Shown here in pieces: positions 40,402-50,338 of a stretch of 64,000 nucleotides of DNA. The DNA is from Tistrella mobilis KA081020-065. GTDB taxonomy: Bacteria; Pseudomonadota; Alphaproteobacteria; Tistrellales; Tistrellaceae. Position 1 is the first letter of the stretch. Each line of letters starts with the position of its first letter. The position numbers and the translations under genes were made by a program. The notes under the pieces are model-generated. The model saw nothing but the letters and a program-made list of their open reading frames with translations. It made no database searches and was not told the origin of the DNA. The DNA is taken from NCBI RefSeq assembly GCF_000264455.2, contig NC_017956.1:2153501-2217500 (forward strand), read 5' to 3'.

Positions 40402-40533
40402 TTCTGAGGCTCCCCTTCTTGGAGTGGCGGTTCGAAAATCACACCTCGGTGATACGTCGACCAGGGGGGAGTGTAAATCCCCCGGCAGAAGCGCGTCAAT
40501 CGGCCAGCCCGTCGAAAACCGCACAAATCCGCC

Positions 40534-40571
40534 AAAAAACAGCCCTCGCACCGTTATCGGCGCGAGGGCTG
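40534..40571 (-). terminator. Rho-independent terminator of lon
   Basis: On the minus strand a 10-bp stem (CAGCCCTCGC with GCGAGGGCTG in plus 40540-40571) with an inner GCC/GGT stem is followed directly by TTTTTT (plus A-run 40534-40539). It is 45 bp behind the lon stop. Confidence 0.85.
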
Positions 40572-40615
40572 CTCATTCTTTTCAACCGAAAGTACGCGCT
40601 CTGTCCGGCAGGCGC

Positions 40616-43036
40616 TCAGTGCGCCCGCGCACCCGGCGCTTCACCCTGCTCCGAGGCCTCGTCGCGGCTGGTGTCGGCCGCTTTGTCGTCGGTCCGCTCC
40701 GGCCACTCGATCGGCGTCAGGGGCTTCAGAAGGGCGTGGGCCAGGACATCATCGACATGCGAGACGGGGATGATGGTCAGCCCCTTCTTCACATTGGCCG
40801 GGATATCTGCCAGATCCTTTTCGTTGTCCCGCGGGATCAGCACGGTCTTGATGCCGCCATGCAGAGCCGCCAGCAGCTTCTCCTTCAGGCCACCGATCGG
40901 CAGCACGCGGCCGCGCAGCGTAACCTCGCCGGTCATGGCGACACTGCGATTCACCGGGATGCCGGTCAGCACCGATACGATGGAGGTCACCATCGCGATA
41001 CCAGCCGACGGGCCGTCCTTCGGCGTCGCGCCTTCAGGCACGTGGATATGGATGTCGGCCTGTTCGAACACCGTCGGCCGGATCCCATAATCCACCGCGC
41101 GCGAGCGGACATAGGACCGCGCCGCCTGGATGCTTTCCTGCATGACCTCGCCGAGCTTGCCGGTGATGGTGACCTTGCCCTTGCCGGGCATCTTCACCGC
41201 CTCGATGGTCAGCAGGTCGCCGCCGACCTCGGTCCAGGCGAGGCCGGTGACGGCACCCACCATGTCCTCGAGTTCCGCCTCGCCGAACTTGAACCGCCGC
41301 ACGCCCGCATATTTGTCGAGGTTGGCCGAGGTGATCGACACCTGCTTACGGGTGCCCATCACCAGCTCCTTGACCGCCTTGCGCGCCAGACCGGCAATCT
41401 CGCGTTCCAGGCTGCGCACGCCGGCTTCACGGGTGTAATAGCGGATCAGATCGCGGATCGCGCCGTCGGAGATCGAGAACTCGCCCTCCTTCAGCCCCTG
41501 CGCCTTGATCTGCTTGGAGATCAGGTGACGCTTCGTGATCTCGACCTTTTCGTCCTCGGTATAGCCCGAGATGCGGATGATCTCCATGCGGTCGAGCAGC
41601 GGCTGCGGCATGCGCAGGCTGTTGGCCGTGCAGATGAACATCACATCCGACAGGTCGTAATCCACCTCCAGATAGTGGTCGGCAAAGGTGCCGTTCTGCT
41701 CGGGGTCCAGCACCTCGAGCAGGGCCGAGGACGGGTCGCCGCGGAAGTCGGCGCCGAGCTTGTCGATCTCGTCGAGCATGAACAGCGGGTTGGTCTTGCC
41801 CGCCTTCTTCATCGACTGGATGATCTTGCCCGGCAGCGAGCCGATATAGGTCCGCCGATGGCCGCGGATCTCGGCCTCGTCCCGCACGCCACCCAGACTG
41901 ACGCGCACGAATTCGCGGCCGGTCGCCCGGGCGATCGACTTGCCCAGCGAGGTCTTGCCGACACCCGGAGGGCCGACGAAGCACAGGATCGGGCCCTTGA
42001 GCTTGGCGACGCGCATCTGCACGGCTAGGTGCTCGATGATCCGTTCCTTGACCTTCTCAAGGCCGTAATGATCCTGGTTCAGGACCTCTTCGGCCCATTT
42101 CAGGTCCTTCTTGACCTTGGAGCGGGTCTTCCACGGCAGGCCGGTCAGCCAGTCGAGATAGTTGCGCACCACCGTCGCCTCGGCCGACATCGGGCTCATG
42201 GTCTTGAGCTTCTTCAGCTCGGCCATGGCCTTGTCATGAGCCTCCTTGGGCATGCGCGCCTTGCGGATGCGCTCCTCGATTTCGGCGCTCTCGTCGCGGC
42301 CGTCCTCGCCTTCGCCCAGCTCCTTCTGGATCGCCTTCAGCTGCTCGTTGAGATAGTACTCGCGCTGAGTCTTCTCCATCTGGCGCTTGACGCGCGACCG
42401 GATGCGCTTCTCGACCTGCAGGACCTCGATCTCGCCCTCGATATGGGCGTAGATCCGCTCCAGCCGCTCGACGACGGTCGGCGTCTCGAGCAGTTCCTGC
42501 TTCTCCGCCACCTTGAGCGACAGATGCGAGGCGATGGTGTCGGCAAGCTTCGCCGGCTCCTCGATCTGATTCAGGGTGACCAGAACCTCGGGCGGGATCT
42601 TCTTGTTGAGCTTCACATACTGCTCGAACTCGGCCACGACCGAGCGCGACAGCGCCTCGACCTCGCGGCCGGCATCCTCGCCCTCGGCGATTGCCTGGGC
42701 TTCCGCCTGGAAATAGTCGCCGTCCGAGATGAGGCGGTCGACCCGCGCGCGGCTGGCGCCTTCGATCAGCACCTTGACGGTGCCGTCAGGCAGCTTCAGC
42801 AGCTGCAGCACGGTGCCGATGGTGCCGACCATGTAGATGTCGTCGGCGCCCGGATCCTCCTGGGCGGCATCCTTCTGCGCCAGCAGCAGGATCTGCTTGT
42901 CGCTGCGCATCACCTCCTCGAGCGCGCGCACCGACTTCTCGCGGCCGACGAAGAGCGGCACGATCATATGCGGAAAGACGACGATGTCGCGCAGCGGCAG
43001 GACCGGGTAGGTGTGCGTGCGATGAGTTTCGGTCAT
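40616..43036 (-). CDS. lon: ATP-dependent protease Lon
   Basis: 806-residue LonA. The N-terminal substrate domain begins [23 protein letters not shown]+ Walker A is [13 protein letters not shown], Walker [11 protein letters not shown]; the protease domain has the catalytic Ser677 in [11 protein letters not shown] and a downstream Lys. It degrades misfolded and regulatory proteins (in alphaproteobacteria including cell-cycle regulators). The start ATG is at 43034-43036; the frame is open 21 codons more. It follows clpX and precedes hup. Confidence 0.97.
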   Translation of the reverse strand: MTETHRTHTYPVLPLRDIVVFPHMIVPLFVGREKSVRALEEVMRSDKQILLLAQKDAAQEDPGADDIYMVGTIGTVLQLLKLPDGTVKVLIEGASRARVDRLISDGDYFQAEAQAIAEGEDAGREVEALSRSVVAEFEQYVKLNKKIPPEVLVTLNQIEEPAKLADTIASHLSLKVAEKQELLETPTVVERLERIYAHIEGEIEVLQVEKRIRSRVKRQMEKTQREYYLNEQLKAIQKELGEGEDGRDESAEIEERIRKARMPKEAHDKAMAELKKLKTMSPMSAEATVVRNYLDWLTGLPWKTRSKVKKDLKWAEEVLNQDHYGLEKVKERIIEHLAVQMRVAKLKGPILCFVGPPGVGKTSLGKSIARATGREFVRVSLGGVRDEAEIRGHRRTYIGSLPGKIIQSMKKAGKTNPLFMLDEIDKLGADFRGDPSSALLEVLDPEQNGTFADHYLEVDYDLSDVMFICTANSLRMPQPLLDRMEIIRISGYTEDEKVEITKRHLISKQIKAQGLKEGEFSISDGAIRDLIRYYTREAGVRSLEREIAGLARKAVKELVMGTRKQVSITSANLDKYAGVRRFKFGEAELEDMVGAVTGLAWTEVGGDLLTIEAVKMPGKGKVTITGKLGEVMQESIQAARSYVRSRAVDYGIRPTVFEQADIHIHVPEGATPKDGPSAGIAMVTSIVSVLTGIPVNRSVAMTGEVTLRGRVLPIGGLKEKLLAALHGGIKTVLIPRDNEKDLADIPANVKKGLTIIPVSHVDDVLAHALLKPLTPIEWPERTDDKAADTSRDEASEQGEAPGARAH

Positions 43037-43211
43037 GGCCAGTCTCGCATTTATCGGAATCGGCACGGCGTCGGACACGCGGCCCCGGAAGGCCGACATG
43101 GCGCCTCGACGTCACATCGGCCCGATTCCTGTTGAGGCCGCGCACACGCGCCCACCGGATGCCGACCACACCGCCTCGCGCAGAGGCCGGCGATGGCCGG
43201 GGCATCACAGC

Positions 43212-43233
43212 CGGCACGGGTCAGACCGTGCCG
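43212..43233 (-). terminator. Hairpin behind clpX
   Basis: CGGCACGG (43212-43219) pairs with CCGTGCCG (43226-43233), 6-nt loop, 20 bp behind the clpX stop. No T-run follows on the minus strand, so termination here is uncertain. Confidence 0.4.
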
Positions 43234-43253
43234 CGGCCGAACTGTCGCAGGGA

Positions 43254-44522
43254 TCAGGAAGCGTTGCCGCCCACGTCGCCCCGCCGGTCCGCATAGATAT
43301 GGAGAGGCTTGGCCCGGCCTTCAACGACCTCCCGATTGACGACGATCTCTTCGACCCCGTCGAGGTCGGGCAGATCGAACATCGTGTCGAGCAGGATCTC
43401 TTCCATGATGGCGCGCAGGCCGCGCGCGCCGGTCTTGCGCTCGATCGCGCGCTCGGCGATGGCACCCAGCGCGTCGTCGGAGAAGGTCAGGTGCACGTTC
43501 TCCAGCTCGAAGAGACGCTGATACTGCTTCAGCAGTGCGTTCTTGGGCTTGGTGAGGATCTGGACCAGTGCGTCGCGGTCCAGGTCGTGCAGCGTGGCGA
43601 TCACCGGCAGACGGCCGACGAATTCGGGGATCAGGCCGAACTTCAGCAGATCCTCGGGCTCGACCTGGCGAAGCACGTCGCCCGAGCGGCGGGTTTCCAC
43701 CGGCTCGACATTCGCACCAAAGCCGATCGAGGTCTTGCGGCCGCGATCATTGATGATCCGGTCGAGGCCGACGAACGCCCCGCCCACGATGAACAGGATG
43801 TTGGTCGTATCGACCTGCAGGAATTCCTGCTGCGGATGCTTGCGCCCGCCCTGCGGCGGCACGGAGGCGACGGTGCCTTCCATGATCTTCAGCAGCGCCT
43901 GCTGGACGCCCTCGCCCGACACATCGCGGGTGATCGACGGGTTGTCGGATTTGCGGCTGATCTTGTCGACCTCGTCGATATAGACGATGCCGCGCTGCGC
44001 CCGCTCGACATTGTAATCGGCGGCCTGAAGCAGCTTCAGGATGATGTTCTCGACGTCCTCGCCGACATAGCCGGCTTCGGTCAGCGTGGTCGCGTCCGAC
44101 ATGGTGAACGGCACGTCGAGGATGCGGGCCAGGGTCTGGGCCAGCAGCGTCTTGCCGCAACCGGTCGGGCCGATCAGCAGGATGTTGGACTTGGCGAGTT
44201 CGACCTCGGCACCCTTGCCGCCCTGGTTCAGACGCTTGTAGTGATTGTACACCGCGACCGAGAGGATCCGCTTCGCCTGCTCCTGGCCGATCACATAATC
44301 GTCCAGGACGTTGAAGATGTCCTTCGGGGTCGGTCCGCGATCACGCGTCTTGACCAGCGAGGTCTTGCTCTCCTCGCGGATGATGTCCATGCAGAGCTCT
44401 ACACACTCGTCGCAGATGAACACCGTTGGCCCGGCGATCAGCTTCCGCACCTCGTGCTGGCTCTTGCCGCAGAACGAGCAATAAAGTGTGTTCTTGCCGT
44501 CGCCGCCGCTGGACTTGGTCAT
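43254..44522 (-). CDS. clpX: ClpXP unfoldase ClpX
   Basis: 422-residue AAA+ unfoldase. The N-terminal zinc domain has [11 protein letters not shown] and [10 protein letters not shown]. Walker [16 protein letters not shown], Walker [11 protein letters not shown], the [21 protein letters not shown] pore/sensor region and the IGF-type ClpP loop near GFGANV are present. It feeds substrates to ClpP encoded just upstream; the 433-bp gap to clpP holds a terminator-like hairpin and tandem repeats, so it likely has its own promoter. Confidence 0.97.
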   Translation of the reverse strand: MTKSSGGDGKNTLYCSFCGKSQHEVRKLIAGPTVFICDECVELCMDIIREESKTSLVKTRDRGPTPKDIFNVLDDYVIGQEQAKRILSVAVYNHYKRLNQGGKGAEVELAKSNILLIGPTGCGKTLLAQTLARILDVPFTMSDATTLTEAGYVGEDVENIILKLLQAADYNVERAQRGIVYIDEVDKISRKSDNPSITRDVSGEGVQQALLKIMEGTVASVPPQGGRKHPQQEFLQVDTTNILFIVGGAFVGLDRIINDRGRKTSIGFGANVEPVETRRSGDVLRQVEPEDLLKFGLIPEFVGRLPVIATLHDLDRDALVQILTKPKNALLKQYQRLFELENVHLTFSDDALGAIAERAIERKTGARGLRAIMEEILLDTMFDLPDLDGVEEIVVNREVVEGRAKPLHIYADRRGDVGGNAS

Positions 44523-44788
44523 CGTGTCTCCACTCGTTGGCTCTGCCCGGCGCCCATGTTAGCCGCCGGTCGCGCCCGGGCACAAACCCTAAAAAGCGGC
44601 AGACCGACGATGAACCGTCCTGGCTTCGGGAACGCGCCCCGGGTCGTCTGCCGGTGCGGGGGTCCGGACCGGGAGACCGCAGCATCTTCAGCATGCCGCA
44701 GTCAATGGAAATGTAATGCGCAGTTCGCGCTTGCCAAAGGGGGAAAAATCATCAGGCGACGCTTCCCGCCCCCACCCCGGACATGAAG

Positions 44789-44820
44789 AACCCGCCATCG
44801 CGTGCGCGCGGTGGCGGGTT
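44789..44820 (-). terminator. Terminator-like hairpin behind clpP
   Basis: AACCCGCCA (44789-44797) pairs with TGGCGGGTT (44812-44820) and continues inward by three or four pairs. On the minus strand it is followed by CTTC only, a weak U-tract. It is directly next to the 23-bp repeat array. Confidence 0.5.
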
Positions 44821-44821
44821 G

Positions 44822-44890
44822 CATGTGGCGGAACGCCCCAACTTCATGTGGCGGAACGCCTCAACGTCATGTGGCGAAACGTCCCATCGG
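44822..44890. repeat. Three 23-bp tandem repeats
   Basis: Units at 44822-44844, 44845-44867 and 44868-44890. The shared core is CATGTGGCGGAACG; unit 3 has CATGTGGCGAAACG. Units 1 and 2 differ at two to three positions, unit 3 is more diverged at its end. The 23-bp period is close to two helical turns, which would suit cooperative protein binding; there are no spacers, so it is not a CRISPR array. Confidence 0.85.
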
Positions 44891-44955
44891 CAGCCGTGCC
44901 GGCCGGATGCTGCGCGGACGGACGATCACGCGCGGCATCGACCGGGGGCAGTCGG

Positions 44956-45588
44956 TCAGGAGGCAGTATCCTCGGCCTTCGGCCGCTGGGCCACGACCGT
45001 GTCGATCAGACCGAAGGCCTTGGCCTCTTCGGGCGACATGAAGTTGTCGCGCTCCATGGCCCGTTCGACTTCCTCCAGCGGGCGGCCGGTGTGCTGAACG
45101 TAGATCTCGTTCAGCCGGGCACGCAGCTTCAGGATTTCACGGGCATGGATCTCGATGTCGGTCGCCTGGCCACGGAACCCGCCCGAGGGCTGATGGACCA
45201 TGATCCGGGCGTTGGGCAGCGCGAAGCGCTTACCCGGCGCGCCGCCGGCCAGCAGCAGCGAGCCCATCGATGCCGCCTGGCCGATGCACAGGGTCTGCAC
45301 GTCGCAGCGGATGTACTGCATCGTGTCGTAGATCGCGAGACCCGAGGTCACCACGCCGCCCGGCGAGTTGATGTAGAAGGAAATATCCTTCTTCGGGTTC
45401 TCGCTCTCCAGGAAGAGCAGCTGGGCGGTGATGAGGCTCGAAACATTGTCCTCGACCGGCCCGGTCAGAAAGATGATGCGCTCTTTCAGAAGACGCGAAT
45501 AGATGTCATAGGCGCGCTCGCCCCGGTTGGTCTGCTCGACCACCATCGGCACCAGCGAATTCATGTAGGTATCGAGCATGTCGCTCAT
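44956..45588 (-). CDS. clpP: ATP-dependent Clp protease proteolytic subunit ClpP
   Basis: 210-residue serine protease with Ser107 ([10 protein letters not shown]), His132 ([10 protein letters not shown]) and a later Asp; the N-terminus [19 protein letters not shown] includes the usual propeptide/axial region. Start ATG 45586-45588 is preferred; an in-frame ATG at 45618 adds 10 residues. It forms ClpXP with the clpX product and lies 125 bp behind tig. Confidence 0.97.
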   Translation of the reverse strand: MSDMLDTYMNSLVPMVVEQTNRGERAYDIYSRLLKERIIFLTGPVEDNVSSLITAQLLFLESENPKKDISFYINSPGGVVTSGLAIYDTMQYIRCDVQTLCIGQAASMGSLLLAGGAPGKRFALPNARIMVHQPSGGFRGQATDIEIHAREILKLRARLNEIYVQHTGRPLEEVERAMERDNFMSPEEAKAFGLIDTVVAQRPKAEDTAS

Positions 45589-45655
45589 GCGCTTTCCGCT
45601 CCCCTCAACTGACATCACCGATCTTCACAAAGCCCCTGCCGGGCGCTTGAGACGT

Positions 45656-45688
45656 CACGACCGCCCTCGGGCTACGGGGGCGGTCGTG
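45656..45688 (-). other. 11-bp perfect hairpin between tig and clpP
   Basis: CACGACCGCCC (45656-45666) pairs with GGGCGGTCGTG (45678-45688) around an 11-nt loop, 25 bp behind the tig stop. No T-run follows on the minus strand; it may partially terminate or stabilise the tig mRNA. Confidence 0.5.
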
Positions 45689-45713
45689 GACGGTCTCTCG
45701 GCAGGGCGGCGGA

Positions 45714-47072
45714 TCAGGCCTCGGACTTGTCCGACGCCTCTCCGGCCTCACCGTCCTCGTCGGGATCCTTCATCAGATCCTCGGCGCTGACGACCTTCTC
45801 TTCGACCTTCGCCTGGGCGAGGATGTGGTCGACGACCTTGTCCTCGAAGATCGGCGCCCGGAGCGCACGCAGCGCATCCGGATTCTTCTGGTAATACTCG
45901 ATCACCCGCGCTTCCTGACCGGGGAAGCGGCGCGCCTGCTCGATCAGGGCACGGTTGACCTCTTCGTCCGCCACCTGAACATCGTTCACGCGACCGACTT
46001 CTGCAAGGACCAGACCCAGACGAACCCGACGGAGCGCAATCGCGCGATACTCCTCGCGGACCTCGTCCTCGGTCTTTTCCATGCTTTCGAAGGTCTGGCC
46101 GGTGCGGGCCATCTCGTCGGTCAGCTGCTTCCAGATGCCTTCGAATTCGGCCTCGAGCATGCCGGCGGGCACCTCGAACTCATAACGGCCGGCGAGCGCA
46201 TCCAGCAGCGCACGCTTCAGCTTCTGGCGCGAGATCTGGTCGTAACGGCCGCGGAAGTCGTCGCGGATGGCAGCCTTCAGCGCATCCAGGTTGTCGAGGC
46301 CCAGCTTCTCGGCCAGGGCATCGTCGATGCCGGCGGTCTTCGGCGCCTTGACTTCCTTGACGGTGGTCTCGAACACGGCGGCCTTGCCGGCCAGGTGCTC
46401 CGCACCATAGTCCTCGGGGAAGGAGACCTCGACCTTGCGCTCCTCGCCGGCCTTGGCGCCGAGCAGCTGATCCTCGAAGCCCGGGATGAAGGTGCCCGAG
46501 CCCAGAGCCAGCGCATAGCCCTCGGCTTCGCCACCCTGGAAGGCCTCGCCGTCGACGAAGCCCTTGAAGTCGATGACCACCTGGTCGCCGTTCTCGGCGG
46601 CGCGATCCTCGACGGTCTCGAACTCGCGATTGGCGGCGGCGATGCGCTCCAGCGCCTCGTCGACTTCCTTCTCGTCGACCTCGGCCGCCTCGCGGACCAG
46701 TTCGACATCCGAGAAATCGCCCAGCTCGAATTCCGGCATGATCTCGACGACCATGCTGTATTCAAGATCCTGGCCCTCGTCGAAGGCCGTGATCTCGATC
46801 TTCGGCTGGGTGGCCGGACGCAGATTGTTCTGGTCCAGCACGTTGCGCGAGGTCTCGTTCACCGCCTCTTCCAGCACCTCGCCCATCACCGAGGAGCCAT
46901 AGCGCTGCTTCACGACCTTGGCCGGGATCTTACCGGGACGGAAGCCGGGCATCTTGATCGTGGCCGCGATCTGGGCGATGCGGGCGTCGATCTTCTCGTC
47001 GATCGAAGCGGCCGGCACGACGACCTTGTATTCGCGCTTGAGCCCTTCGGCGTTGGTCTCGGTGATCTGCAT
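45714..47072 (-). CDS. tig: Trigger factor
   Basis: 452-residue ribosome-associated chaperone and peptidyl-prolyl isomerase. Ribosome-binding domain: MQITETNAEGLKREYKVVVP and the GFRPGKIPAKVVKQRYG loop (signature GFRxGK). PPIase domain about 150-240 (VIDFKGFVDGEAFQGGEAEGY). The C-terminal chaperone arms follow and an acidic tail EDGEAGEASDKSEA ends it. The start at 47070-47072 gives the conserved N-terminus although the upstream ribosome site is weak. Confidence 0.96.
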   Translation of the reverse strand: MQITETNAEGLKREYKVVVPAASIDEKIDARIAQIAATIKMPGFRPGKIPAKVVKQRYGSSVMGEVLEEAVNETSRNVLDQNNLRPATQPKIEITAFDEGQDLEYSMVVEIMPEFELGDFSDVELVREAAEVDEKEVDEALERIAAANREFETVEDRAAENGDQVVIDFKGFVDGEAFQGGEAEGYALALGSGTFIPGFEDQLLGAKAGEERKVEVSFPEDYGAEHLAGKAAVFETTVKEVKAPKTAGIDDALAEKLGLDNLDALKAAIRDDFRGRYDQISRQKLKRALLDALAGRYEFEVPAGMLEAEFEGIWKQLTDEMARTGQTFESMEKTEDEVREEYRAIALRRVRLGLVLAEVGRVNDVQVADEEVNRALIEQARRFPGQEARVIEYYQKNPDALRALRAPIFEDKVVDHILAQAKVEEKVVSAEDLMKDPDEDGEAGEASDKSEA

Positions 47073-47275
47073 CAAAACGGTCTCACAGGGTCGGTTGACT
47101 GCGGCAGCACCCGGTGCGTCGCGGGGAAGGAGGCGCATCCCGGGCCGGCCGGGATCGCCTCCGGACGAAACGCCGGGTGCGCGAAGAGACGTGATCGCGG
47201 GCAGCACTGCACCACGACACGGGCGGCAGCCATGTGGCACGAAATCACCCGGTTACGCAAGTCCAATACGCTGCG

Positions 47276-47314
47276 AAAACCGGCGCCCGGCGGGATCATT
47301 CCCGCCGGGCGCCG
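47276..47314 (-). terminator. Rho-independent terminator of the tailspike-like gene
   Basis: A perfect 14-bp stem (CGGCGCCCGGCGGG at 47281-47294 with its complement at 47301-47314), 6-nt loop, followed on the minus strand by GTTTT. It is 10 bp behind the tailspike-like stop. Confidence 0.85.
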
Positions 47315-47323
47315 CGCGTCGGT

Positions 47324-48943
47324 TCAGGTGAAGGCATGGAGCGTGTAAGAGATGCCTGCGCTGTTCCAGCCGCCCTTGACGGTGATCTCCTTGCCCGAGA
47401 TCTCGACCTGATCATAACCTGCGGACGAGATCGTCGAGACAGACATCGTGCGCCCGCGATCGCTCCCGGTCACAGCAACGACGGCCACGAATGCGGGCGC
47501 AAAGGTGAGGGACACCGTCTTCGACGTCTCTCCGTCACCATCATAGGCGGTCACCTGGCGGCTCGCATTTCCGACGGCCTGATTCCAGTTCGCTGCCGGC
47601 TGTTGCGCATCCATATATGCGGGGAGAAGGTTGTCCCGGACGACAAGACCGGCGGCGGCTGCCGTGCTGGTCGCGAAACCGATCAGCGGCTCGTTCCGCG
47701 CCATCGGCGCATTATCGACCGAGTTCTCCGAGACGATGAGACCGGTGACAGGGCCATTGACCCGGACCACATAGCGCGACGGTGGCGTGGGATCGGTCTC
47801 GGTATCGTTGTTGCTCAGGCAGACATCCTTCATGACATTACCCCGGAACAGGATGTTCCGGCAGGTTCCGCTCAGGGAGAGCACGTCCCGCACGATACGC
47901 TTGAAGTGGTTGCCCTCGATCGAGACGTTGCTCACGTTCGAGATCAGCACGCCGCCGAGGATCTCGCGGGTGTCGCCGGTCCCGGCCTCGGGCGTGCCGG
48001 CCGCGTTGTCCGTCATGCCGTAGAAGACGTTGCCGCCGATCCGGATGTTGTCACCGCCCGATATCGCGAACAGGAAATTCGGGGCGATCGAGTGGATCAG
48101 CAGGTTGTCCGTGAAGAGCGACTCGTTCGCCGCGCCCTCGAAGATCCGGCAATTGGTATCGATATAGTTCCCAGAGAACTGGATCCCGTGAATACGCGAT
48201 GCGTTCCAGCCGATATTGCGGACGAGATAGCCGCCCGAACCCGCGTGAAAGCGGTTGTCGCGGATCATATAGGCCCGCATGCCCCCAGCCAGCTTGTTGT
48301 CGAAGTTCGGCCCGGGGTTGAAACGTGAGGGATCCAGCGGGTCGGCATCCGGTTCCTGTTCATCCGGCCAGTCGAGCTCGATCCCATGGGTGAACGAAAC
48401 CAGATTGCACTGGGTGACGTTCAGCCCCCGGCCCTTGATCCGGATCAGCGTATTGGCCCGGCCGAGCACACAGGACGTGATCTTGAGATCGACATCGCCG
48501 TTGTTCTCACCGTCGGGCGTCACCAGATAGTCTTCCTCGGCGAAGATGACCACCGTGCCGCTTTCGTTCTGGTCGCGACCGATCATCACGAAGTTTTCGA
48601 GATTGACCGAATGTGCGCGGACATTCATCACGATGTCGGCCGTGCTGGTCGGCGCCATCTGGATGGACGCACGCGAGGTCGTCCCCGGCCCCGTCAAACC
48701 GAAGATGCGCTGGCCACGGGTGATCACGTCCACGGTATCGGTTACCAGATAGCGCGACACCAGCGCCACGTCTCGGCCGCTGTTCAGGGCCGCCTGGACA
48801 GCCGCGGTGTCATTGACACTGCCGTTACCCACAGCCCCGAAATCCTCGGGCGTCACGTATTCAGCGAGCTTGTTCGTGAGAGTCCGAGAGACTCCACCAA
48901 GATAGGGGGCGAGATAAGTCACATCATCTGAGGACGTCGGCAT
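47324..48943 (-). CDS. Phage tailspike-like right-handed beta-helix protein
   Basis: 539 residues without a signal peptide. The N-terminus LAPYLGGVSRTLTNKLAEYV then VTPEDFGAVGNGSVNDTAAV is the linker and first turn of the pectate-lyase-3 superfamily seen in phage tailspikes. The middle is a beta-helix with many N/G-rich turns (IRDNRF, FSGNYIDTN, FTDNLLIHS, IRIGGNVFYG, IEGNHFKR, LFRGNVMKD). The C-terminal about 85 residues (LTFAPAFVAVVAVTGS to GISYTLHAF) look like a fibre-tip domain. A polysaccharide-binding or -cleaving role is inferred; catalytic residues cannot be assigned. GGAG lies 7 bp before the ATG. No other phage gene is nearby. Confidence 0.75.
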   Translation of the reverse strand: MPTSSDDVTYLAPYLGGVSRTLTNKLAEYVTPEDFGAVGNGSVNDTAAVQAALNSGRDVALVSRYLVTDTVDVITRGQRIFGLTGPGTTSRASIQMAPTSTADIVMNVRAHSVNLENFVMIGRDQNESGTVVIFAEEDYLVTPDGENNGDVDLKITSCVLGRANTLIRIKGRGLNVTQCNLVSFTHGIELDWPDEQEPDADPLDPSRFNPGPNFDNKLAGGMRAYMIRDNRFHAGSGGYLVRNIGWNASRIHGIQFSGNYIDTNCRIFEGAANESLFTDNLLIHSIAPNFLFAISGGDNIRIGGNVFYGMTDNAAGTPEAGTGDTREILGGVLISNVSNVSIEGNHFKRIVRDVLSLSGTCRNILFRGNVMKDVCLSNNDTETDPTPPSRYVVRVNGPVTGLIVSENSVDNAPMARNEPLIGFATSTAAAAGLVVRDNLLPAYMDAQQPAANWNQAVGNASRQVTAYDGDGETSKTVSLTFAPAFVAVVAVTGSDRGRTMSVSTISSAGYDQVEISGKEITVKGGWNSAGISYTLHAFT

Positions 48944-49082
48944 TTTCCGTCTCCGTTATCTACTGGGGAACAACGAACGCAACCGCATTCATCACCAGAG
49001 ATACCGCAAAATATGCGGAGAAATGCCTGTAATGGTGCTGCAACAATGCGGCACATCTTGATGCCTTGACGTCAGACACTGG

Positions 49083-50126
49083 CTATTTATGCACCACCAT
49101 CCGGCGAGCGGTATCGACGACTGGCTTTTCGATCAGTAGATGAAAAAAGACAGATCCGACGAGTGAGAGCACAGCCGCGGCCGTCAAAAACAGGGCGCCG
49201 CCAGCCGTTCCGCCGGGTGCGGCCTGCGGCCAGATGACCCGCAATACGCCGATCGCAAAATAATGGCACAGATAAAGGGCATAGGAGGCATCACCCAGAA
49301 CGCGAAGCCATACGATCGGCCGGACATGCCCGCCCTTCTCCAGCATCACCGCCGCCAGCAGGATGACCGCTGCGGGAACCCCGGCGCTCAGCCACCGCCA
49401 GAGGTCATAGGTCGTCTGCGGCGCAGGTGTCATGAAAAGAGCAGCCGATCCCACCGCCAGCAGGGTCAGACCCGCCGGACGCGACAGCCGCATCCGGCCA
49501 AGGAAGGCGACCGCGACCACCATTCCCAGCACGAAGTCGAACAGGATCGGCGAGGTCCAGACCCGAAATGCCGCGACATCGGGACGACAGATGAGCCCCG
49601 TCGCCACCAGACCGGCCACAATGGTGACCATCGCCCCGACGCGGCGGGCGGGCAACACGGCCAGCACCAGAGCCAACAGCAGATAGAATTCAAGTTCGAG
49701 GTTCAGCGACCAGCCGAGCTGGAACAGCGGCAGGGCCGTGCCCGTCTCCGGATGCGTCCAGGGCAGGAAAGCGAAGGATGCCGCCACATGAGCGGCGTCC
49801 AGGCCCATCGTGTGGAAGATCGACGGTACCAGCATCGCGAGCGCCAGCACCGCCGCGGTCACGATCCAGTAAGGCGGGGCGACCCGGGTCAGCCGCCGCA
49901 GGAAGAAGTCACCCGGCCGTACGCCGTCCCGCGCCGTCATGCAGGTCATGATGAAGCCGCTGATCACGAAGAACAGGTCAACGCCCTTCTGCCCGTCCAG
50001 AAAGACGGGCAGGCCCCTGCCCTGCAGGTGTACGGCATAGCTGTGACTGGCATGGAGCAGCATGACCATCATGGCTGCCGCGATGCGCAGATACTGGACA
50101 TGAAAGATGGTCGGCAGGCTGGTCAT
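49083..50126 (-). CDS. Acyltransferase-3 family membrane O-acyltransferase
   Basis: 347 residues with about 10 hydrophobic helices, of the OafA/NodX/acyltransferase-3 family that acetylates or acylates surface polysaccharides. Motifs: IFHVQYLRIAAAMMVMLLHA with the catalytic His, KGVDLFFVISGFIM, FLRRLTRVAPPYWI and LGDASYALYLCHYFAI. It lies 47 bp behind tRNA-Leu and 139 bp upstream of the tailspike-like gene, same strand. Together they suggest surface-glycan modification and recognition (inference). Confidence 0.88.
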   Translation of the reverse strand: MTSLPTIFHVQYLRIAAAMMVMLLHASHSYAVHLQGRGLPVFLDGQKGVDLFFVISGFIMTCMTARDGVRPGDFFLRRLTRVAPPYWIVTAAVLALAMLVPSIFHTMGLDAAHVAASFAFLPWTHPETGTALPLFQLGWSLNLELEFYLLLALVLAVLPARRVGAMVTIVAGLVATGLICRPDVAAFRVWTSPILFDFVLGMVVAVAFLGRMRLSRPAGLTLLAVGSAALFMTPAPQTTYDLWRWLSAGVPAAVILLAAVMLEKGGHVRPIVWLRVLGDASYALYLCHYFAIGVLRVIWPQAAPGGTAGGALFLTAAAVLSLVGSVFFHLLIEKPVVDTARRMVVHK

Positions 50127-50172
50127 ATCCGGATGCCCGCGGCGCGCCCGAAGACTGAAATCAGGGAAAGGA

Positions 50173-50257
50173 TGGTGCGGGCGGTGGGACTCGAACCCAC
50201 ACACCTTCCGGCACGAGAACCTAAATCTCGCGCGTCTGCCAATTCCGCCACGCCCGC
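50173..50257 (-). tRNA. tRNA-Leu (TAG)
   Basis: 85 nt with encoded CCA and a long variable arm. Acceptor GCGGGCG/CGCCCGC, anticodon stem CGAGA/TCTCG around loop TTTAGGT giving TAG, T-loop GGTTCGAGTCC, discriminator A. Confidence 0.97.
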
Positions 50258-50338
50258 GAACCGGCGGTGGATATAGCACGCCGGCCCGCAGAGTTGCCAG
50301 TGGTCAAGACGTCCGGCCGGTGTGGAACCGTCTCTCAG

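Larger units (their letters stand above)
44523..44955. other. clpP-clpX intergenic region
   Basis: No gene. From clpP toward clpX (minus strand) it holds three 23-bp tandem repeats (44822-44890), a long GC hairpin (44789-44820) and then about 265 bp that must contain the clpX promoter. The plus-strand reading frames here are short and unconvincing. Confidence 0.6.

Noticed and set aside
44822-44890. CRISPR array
   Set aside because: Only three 23-bp units in direct contact, no spacers, no cas genes.
47324-50126. Prophage remnant with att sites at tRNA-Leu
   Set aside because: No integrase, capsid or other phage genes and no visible copy of the tRNA-Leu 3' end near tig; kept only as an orphan tailspike-like gene.
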